A stretch of DNA of 23,814 bases, taken from contig LSYV01000002.1 in assembly GCA_001584585.1 (NCBI GenBank), forward strand, positions 5,671,993 through 5,695,806, given 5' to 3'. Below the pieces are notes generated by a model. It worked only from the letters and a program-made list of their open reading frames with translations. It did no database searches and had not been told where the DNA came from. Both the position numbers and the translations under genes were made by a program. The stretch is from Gonium pectorale (taxonomy: Eukaryota > Chlorophyta > Chlorophyceae > Chlamydomonadales > Volvocaceae). Positions 18,797 through 23,814 of this stretch are shown one piece after another (the first letter of the stretch is position 1; every line of letters begins with the position of its first letter).

Positions 18797-20458
18797 TCAT
18801 ACTACCAGCCAGGACGGCAGCGGTGCGTCCATGTCATGCGCGGACACGTAGCCGCACACCGTGGGCTGCGTCGCGTTTCCCGGCAGCTCCCATTGCTCAT
18901 CATCGCCAGGCGCCACGGCGCGTGCGCCCCCAACCGTCGCATTCCTGCCTGCTCCCGCCGCCTGCACGGACAGGTAGCCCGTGCCCAGGCCCGCCTCGCG
19001 CGCCACGTCAAACATGATCGAGTCCAGCAGCGCCAGCAGCGCCCCGAAGCGGTACAACTCCAGGTCCATTTGATTCTCCTTGAGCAGCTCGACCCATTCA
19101 GGCCGGTCCGGCAAGCCCCGCTTGCCAATCTCGTGCACCTGGCTGCTGGTCCGCGCATGCACGCTGCCAAAGCCCAGGCCCCATCCCACGGCCATTTCGA
19201 AGAGCAGCTCGTTGAGGGAGGGCTGCTCCAGCAGCAGCAGCACGTCAAACTGGATAAGCGACAGGAGCGCGGCTTTGAGGTGGTCCGCTGTGATATTCTC
19301 GGGCGGGAGGTAGTACACGGCTTCACCCAGCAGCGATCGGATGTAGTAGTTGTGGGTGACGGAGGGCATAAGCGATCGCCAGTGGGCGTGCCCGTGGGCC
19401 GGGAAGAAGGACTTTGCCTGCTCCTTGAAGTGGTGGTCGTACAGCGCCCATACCCACATTAAGTGCGAGCGCATGCGCGAGTAGGGATGGCGCAGCTGCA
19501 GCACGTTGAGGTGGCCGGGGCAGATGTGGGCGGTGCGCGGGATGCGCGCGCCGCCCTGCACGGTGAACTCGTTGGCCAGGACGTTGAAGCGGCGGCGCAG
19601 CATGAAGCGCTTGCGGATGTGGCAGGACACGGTGTTGCGCGCCTTGTTGCCCCAGTTTGCGAACCAGGGCGTGCGGAGGCCCTCGGGCGCCAGCGACCGG
19701 TGCAGAGAGTGGTTGACCCAGCGCGGCACGTCATCGAATTCGCGGATGAGGCAGTTGCGACGGGCCGCAAAGGACTGTGTCTTGCAGCCGTTCAGCTTGG
19801 CGAGCTGGCAGAAAGTCGTCCCGCCGGCCTTCGAGACGTGGAAGAAATCAATTACACCTTTGCGGCCAGCCGCCCGCCTATGGAGCAAGAAGAGGTTCAC
19901 GCAGAGGCGCACAAGGGCTGCCTGGGCGACCGCACTGTAGGGACCCTGGATCAAGCGCCGCTGCACCACCGCCGCCAGTATAATGCGCCGCAGCACTGGC
20001 CACGCCAGGTCATCGCTGAGCTTGGACACCAGGTCAGAGAGCGCTCTGATCTGCGGCACCACATCTCCGATGTCCTGGGCCGTCACCGCGTCGACGCCGG
20101 ACAGCTTCTTAGCTGCCGCGGCGATCTCCCAGAACTCCGGATGCTGCTGCTCTGGCACGCGCTCGAACGACGCATTCAACGCGAGCGGCGACGCCAGCAT
20201 GAACTTAGCCACCTCCGTGATCTTGTTGAGCCGCAGGTCGGAAATGCCGTCATCATCAGAGTCCGCACCGGTGCCGTTCCTCTGCCCCCCCCTCTGAGCA
20301 GTGCTGAGGCGCCTCTTAAAGATCGTCTCAAAACTGACAGCTGCCCCGCCAGCACCGGCTGTACCTGTGCCCGCAACTGCGCTCAGGCTGCTTTGGGCCA
20401 ACAGCGCCAGGACCAAGCCAGCTGTGAATACTGGCTTTGTATACGAAGTCATTGTCAT
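18797..20458 (-). CDS. Secretory-pathway sulfotransferase, intronless, 553 aa
   Basis: Predicted to transfer sulfate from PAPS to a glycan or protein, probably in the Golgi. Residues 204-222 read DFFHVSKAGGTTFCQLAKL; HVSKAGGTT fits the 5'-phosphosulfate loop (HVPKTGGTT-like) of carbohydrate sulfotransferases. LRHPYSRMRS (322-331) fits the 3'-phosphate motif, with Arg 323 and Ser 331 at the usual spacing. The N-terminus has a hydrophobic segment (10-29, VFTAGLVLALLAQSSLSAVA), a signal peptide or type II anchor. Several N-glycosylation sites are present (NGT 61, NAS 95, NHS 249, NIT 388, NAT 506 and 528). The start has a good context (GCCACCATG). The first 200 residues match no domain I recognise. 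The acceptor is unknown; a HS2ST/HS6ST-like or plant tyrosylprotein-type activity is possible. Confidence 0.85.
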   Translation of the reverse strand: MTMTSYTKPVFTAGLVLALLAQSSLSAVAGTGTAGAGGAAVSFETIFKRRLSTAQRGGQRNGTGADSDDDGISDLRLNKITEVAKFMLASPLALNASFERVPEQQHPEFWEIAAAAKKLSGVDAVTAQDIGDVVPQIRALSDLVSKLSDDLAWPVLRRIILAAVVQRRLIQGPYSAVAQAALVRLCVNLFLLHRRAAGRKGVIDFFHVSKAGGTTFCQLAKLNGCKTQSFAARRNCLIREFDDVPRWVNHSLHRSLAPEGLRTPWFANWGNKARNTVSCHIRKRFMLRRRFNVLANEFTVQGGARIPRTAHICPGHLNVLQLRHPYSRMRSHLMWVWALYDHHFKEQAKSFFPAHGHAHWRSLMPSVTHNYYIRSLLGEAVYYLPPENITADHLKAALLSLIQFDVLLLLEQPSLNELLFEMAVGWGLGFGSVHARTSSQVHEIGKRGLPDRPEWVELLKENQMDLELYRFGALLALLDSIMFDVAREAGLGTGYLSVQAAGAGRNATVGGARAVAPGDDEQWELPGNATQPTVCGYVSAHDMDAPLPSWLVV

Positions 20459-20843
20459 GGTGGCTCTAGACGGCCATTAGTGCGGTCGACTGTATCTTTT
20501 CTTCAAGTTGCGACTTGCTGCTCATCATGTTTAATATGTATATGGCCTACATGCTCAATATGGCAAGACGACCTACAATAGGTTGCATCCTCCCGATTTC
20601 AGGTCCGACCAACTGACTGTCGTACAGGGTCGTACAAACTGTCAACACCGGGGACACACCGTGTTCCTTGCAACAGCACGTGACTGGAAGTCAGGATGTG
20701 TATCCATTAGTACATGGCTATGGATAATGTGGTAGTCTGAACAGGCATATCCCCCGATTCTCCCACCCTAACCTCCAGGGGGAGTGTTGGGCCCTGCGGT
20801 GCGTAACACTAACGGTGGGGGGCCGGGAGGAACCTGCCTTGCT

Positions 20844-20894
20844 TTGTACCCGCCCACCCTACTGGAAACGTCGCGCATTCGGGTGTGTATGACA
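20844..20894 (+). repeat. Dispersed repeat, copy B
   Basis: The 51 bp align with copy C (23398-23448) at roughly 80 percent identity by eye, including CTGGAAAC and TTCGGGTGTGTATG. Similarity seems to extend upstream, where both copies have GTAACAC followed by a G-rich run. Confidence 0.6.
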
Positions 20895-21037
20895 ACTGCG
20901 CCCAGGTGTGCCCTCGCAGTTTTAGCCATGTATCTTTTCGCCCAAAACACTTCACGGGACAAAAACCAGAGACAGGGTAGGCTACCTTTACGGTCTACTT
21001 CTTAAGGCGCTTAGCAGGTACCGGTAACGGAGCTAAT

Positions 21038-21055
21038 GATAGCTGGGATAGCTGG
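21038..21055. repeat. 9-bp tandem repeat
   Basis: GATAGCTGG is repeated twice in a row and followed by GATAC. Confidence 0.8.
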
Positions 21056-22563
21056 GATACAGCACCTAGCGCACCCAATCCGCCGTTCCCCCTGTACGAA
21101 TGAAAACCGTCGTGCGGCCGCATTGACCAGTAGTACCTTCAAACAAAGCTCTACTGGCGCTGTTGCTATGCGCGGCATTCGTGAAGTCAACGGTTTGATT
21201 GCTTGGGGCTCCAAAGAGGTTGCGTTCCTGGGCTCAGCCCCGGCCTCGAGTGGTAACTGCGTGGCGTCTGACCCTCCGTCATGGGTATCATGTTCAACAA
21301 GAGGCGAGAAGAAGCGCGCATCAGGTGCTGCTTCTACGTGTTTGGGATGTGACCAAATCGATCAAAGACAAGATGGGGCATTAGGTGATAGGAGTTAGCT
21401 CCTGTACCGGTAGGCCACCCGAATGGAGCAGTCCAACATCCGTCAAGCTGCCTGCGAGCGCGCCTGCCTGACGCCTACAGTCGTTTAGGATGGCGATGCC
21501 TTCTGCTGCACTTGTGCAGTTCCGTATGCGCACGGCTGCCTGTGTCCCTGGCTCGAGCCCCAAACAGTTGTACCACTGGCCGCGTGCGTCGAATATGCTG
21601 GGCTCCTGGGTATACCGGTAGTGCAGAATGGAGCATCTAGTCACCGCGCCCCCCTCCTCTTTGTTTACCTTAAAATGTAGTCCTCCGAAGCGTGGCGGCG
21701 CCGTGTCGTTGACGCAAGCGAGTGCCGGGAGGTTGGCGTCGCGGTGACGGCAGCGGCGCCGCCAGCGGACTCTACCGTGGGATGCTGTATGTGGCTTCAG
21801 GCAGGGGGTGGAGCGGTCGTCAATCGTGGTGCCTCCGTTCGTGGGGTCCTAGTAAAGGTAAAAGTAGTAAAGCAGGACTCATATGAGCGTGTTGTGCTCA
21901 GAAGCAAAGCAGAGCTGTGAATCTTTATGCGCCCAATGCTCGGCTGCCAATTCACCACCGGGTTTGGTCTCTTCGTCTGGCGTTGGAGCTCCAACGGCAG
22001 GTATCGACTCCCACTGCCGCTGCTTATTACTGCTGAACTCCAACCACGCAGCAGTTCCAGGCGATGGAGTCCGCAGATAAACCCGGGTCTCTACGACAAT
22101 CGGCAACAAACGACACGCAGCCCTGTCAGGCAATCGGCCAGGCCCACGCTGGGTCACGTCAGGTGGGTTGGCGGGCTTCCGGCAATAGACGGCAAGCTAG
22201 GGCTTGCTTCAGGGATGGGTGTGCACCCCCTTCTCTCGCTTCAGTCTCGCATCTGCCCTTCCATGTTGGCTCCCTCTTTCATGGCAGGATCCTGTGTTCT
22301 CTTACCCAGGGCCCGTACGATAATAATCAACCAGTCACAACCCCTCTTGCCTATATTCAAACCAGGATAACTGTCCGGAATGCATGGTAAATGAACCTAT
22401 GTGTCCATTGCTTAATCTACCGTTGCCGTCGCGAGGCCTCAAGCCCTCGGCGTTCGGCTATGTACGGCAGAGTTTGGACGGACTTACACTACCATACGTT
22501 AGTAAGAACCCAGGCCAGACATGGTTTGGGCCCGCCAAAGAGTGGCATTGTGTCGCTTGCTTC

Positions 22564-22579
22564 AGCTAAAGCTTTAGCT
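22564..22579. repeat. 16-bp perfect palindrome
   Basis: AGCTAAAGCTTTAGCT lies 20 bp before the start of the small reading frame at 22599. It could be chance or an operator-like site. Confidence 0.6.
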
Positions 22580-22598
22580 AAAGCACGTCACTGGGACG

Positions 22599-22982
22599 AT
22601 GCTGGAGAAGTTGAAGCGGAGTGAGTTCTCGGCCCTAGGGGGGCCTTCTACCAGCGGACGGGACGACCAGGCATGCCGGGCGGGTGGCAGCTTTGTGCGG
22701 TGCTGGCAGGGGAAGGGCCGGTCCGACTGGAACGCGGTGGTGGCTGTGACGCAGTCGCAGCGCCACATGTTCCTTTCGGATGCCAAGGCCATCAGGCGCA
22801 CGGGGGGCGTGGTGGTGGCCCCCTACCTGACCGTGCTTGGCTGCGCACTTCGCAAAGCGCGCCAGGGCAAGTTCGACGAGTTGCATGGGAAGGGTCTGTC
22901 CCCACGGTGGCGGAAGGGCGTGGAGATTGAGTACATGGAGTCCGGGGGCTGGATGCTGTACGATTTTGGGCACTTTGGATAG
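22599..22982 (+). CDS. Unrecognised small protein or exon, 127 aa
   Basis: The open frame runs from ATG 22599 to the TAG at 22980-22982 and has strong G/C-ending codon use, unlike surrounding intergenic sequence. An in-frame TAG about 20 nt upstream means either that this ATG is the start or that an intron ends just before it. The product is basic and hydrophilic. Its C-terminal half (LSPRWRKGVEIEYMESGGWM then LYDFGHFG) looks like a conserved globular end. No signal peptide or membrane segment is seen, and I recognise no family. It could be a small gene, the last exon of a longer one, or a fragment of a transposable element's protein. TGTAA signals follow at 23268 and 23291. Confidence 0.55.
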   Translation: MLEKLKRSEFSALGGPSTSGRDDQACRAGGSFVRCWQGKGRSDWNAVVAVTQSQRHMFLSDAKAIRRTGGVVVAPYLTVLGCALRKARQGKFDELHGKGLSPRWRKGVEIEYMESGGWMLYDFGHFG

Positions 22983-23266
22983 TGCGTAGGGTTTCGGCCC
23001 TGAGGAGCATACTTTGATGGTTGTTGCTGTACGGGTGGCTTCTCTTACAACAATACACACTAAACCCACGAGCCGCTCAGGTTCTTTTCTGCAATTGCCA
23101 AGTTTGCATACGTGTCCCACAGCGCCAAGTTGGTGTCTGTGCCACGTTGCGCTCTGTGTGTTTCGTGTTCTGGGCTTCACGGCTAAGACAACGGGTGTTT
23201 CACCCACTCTGCTATGGCGGGTCGGGAGCCAATCGGCTCGTGTGGCCTGCAGCCCCTCTGGGGAGC

Positions 23267-23312
23267 CTGTAATCTGTATCTGTCCCTCTCTGTAATCTGT
23301 ATCGGACCCTCT
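23267..23312 (+). repeat. 23-bp tandem duplication carrying TGTAA
   Basis: CTGTAATCTGTATC plus nine further bases (23267-23289) is repeated at 23290-23312 with few differences. Each copy includes TGTAA, so the duplication doubles the candidate poly(A) signal for the upstream + strand frame. Confidence 0.8.
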
Positions 23313-23397
23313 ACTAGTCTACTTATAGTCAGGTAACTATTCTGGTAACACACCGGGGGGGGGCGTCTGCTCGTATACCTCGCCCGCCATGCATGCC

Positions 23398-23448
23398 CTG
23401 TACTCGGCGCCCTGCTGGAAACATCACACCTTCGGGTGTGTATGTCCA
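23398..23448 (+). repeat. Dispersed repeat, copy C, with TTCG hairpin
   Basis: Related to copies at 17412 and 20844. This copy contains CACACC-TTCG-GGTGTG (23425-23440), a perfect 6-bp stem closed by a TTCG loop. ACAT/ATGT pairing extends it to 10 bp with one bulge (23421-23445). Confidence 0.6.
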
Positions 23449-23469
23449 GCTAAGTCTCCCGGTAATTCG

Positions 23470-23582
23470 TCCCACAAATAGTGGGAGCATACTGTCCTAC
23501 AAATAGTGGGACTCCTACAAATAGTGGGACTCCCACAAAGACTTGGACACCCACTAATAGTGGGACTCCCACAAATACTGAG
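23470..23582. repeat. 18-bp palindromic minisatellite
   Basis: The unit is about TCCCACAAATAGTGGGAC. Units start at 23470, then at exact 18-bp steps: 23495, 23513, 23531, 23549, 23567. The best copies contain CCCAC-AAATA-GTGGG, a 5-bp stem and 5-nt loop. Units 4 and 6 are degenerate. Confidence 0.85.
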
Positions 23583-23814
23583 ACCCCGCTACAACCAGTG
23601 GCTTCACACAGCGAACACAGCTCAGCTTTACCCAGAGCAGCATGAAGCCTCGTGGTCAACGTTATGCATTCTGGCAGCATTGACGCCGGGCCGTTCTCGT
23701 CGGGAACCGCCATCGGCGCGACGAGCCGGCCGCACCAATCGTGAATGGCGACAAATCAATGCAGTGAGCCTGTGATTGACATCCACAGATGCAGCTTGTT
23801 ACGGTTAAAAGGGC

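Larger units (their letters stand above)
20459..22598. other. Intergenic region upstream of the sulfotransferase
   Basis: No supported gene lies in these 2.1 kb. The part next to 20458 is the sulfotransferase promoter side; an A/T-rich stretch at about 20527-20545 (on the - strand, TATACATATTAAA) lies 70-90 bp above the start and could be TATA-like. Further right are dispersed-repeat copy B, a 9-bp tandem repeat (21038-21055), three TACCGGTA sites and an unconvincing - strand frame (21381-21644). Confidence 0.45.
22983..23814. other. 3' flank and repeat-bearing right end
   Basis: No gene is supported here. The first about 330 nt may be the 3' UTR of the 22599-22982 frame. After that come a 23-bp duplication, dispersed-repeat copy C and an 18-bp minisatellite. 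Nothing is recognised in 23583-23814. Confidence 0.5.

Noticed and set aside
19463..20581. 372-codon open frame on the + strand
   Set aside because: Antisense shadow of the sulfotransferase gene, with no recognisable domain.
21381..21644. 87-codon frame on the - strand with a protein-like LGLEPGTQAAVRIRNC stretch
   Set aside because: Codon use includes many codons rare in this genome (CTA, GTA, ATA, GCA), and there is no partner exon or known domain. It could be a decayed fragment.
23470..23582. CRISPR-like array
   Set aside because: Units are contiguous tandem copies with no unique spacers, in a eukaryotic context.

Overview
This looks like nuclear DNA of a volvocine green alga (Chlamydomonas-like). 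The evidence is G/C-rich sequence with strongly G/C-ending codons, a gene split by about 31 short introns (mostly GTGAGT/GTGCG donors and CNGCAG acceptors), an ATGGCG start, and TGTAA poly(A) signals. I cannot name the species. No bacterial-type operon, RNA gene or CRISPR array was seen.

Layout: (1) nt 1-467, + strand, the last coding exon of an unrecognised protein. (2) nt 468-1838, a shared 3' region between convergent genes. (3) nt 1839-16432, - strand, a complete full-length ABC transporter of the ABCA type. I rebuilt it by hand as 32 exons, 7,905 coding nt and 2,634 residues. Phase agrees at every junction and all conserved motifs of both ATPase domains are present. (4) nt 16570-17055, a 486-bp non-autonomous hAT-like transposon with 17-bp terminal inverted repeats (one mismatch) and a perfect 8-bp target duplication. 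It sits about 140 bp upstream of the ABCA start codon. (5) nt 17064-18796, intergenic. (6) nt 18797-20458, - strand, an intronless secretory-pathway sulfotransferase. (7) nt 20459-23814, mostly intergenic and repeat-bearing, with one small unrecognised coding exon at 22599-22982 (+), a dispersed repeat family and an 18-bp palindromic minisatellite.

How the genes relate: the ABCA transporter is a membrane lipid- or amphiphile-type pump by family. The sulfotransferase has PAPS-binding signatures and a signal peptide or anchor, so it probably acts in the Golgi on a glycan or protein. They lie head-to-tail on the same strand, but nothing in the sequence shows that they share a pathway. The firmest new observations are the intact hAT-like element in the ABCA promoter or 5' leader, a GC-AG intron and a stop-free 150-nt intron in the ABCA gene, and the dispersed repeat and minisatellite in the right arm.
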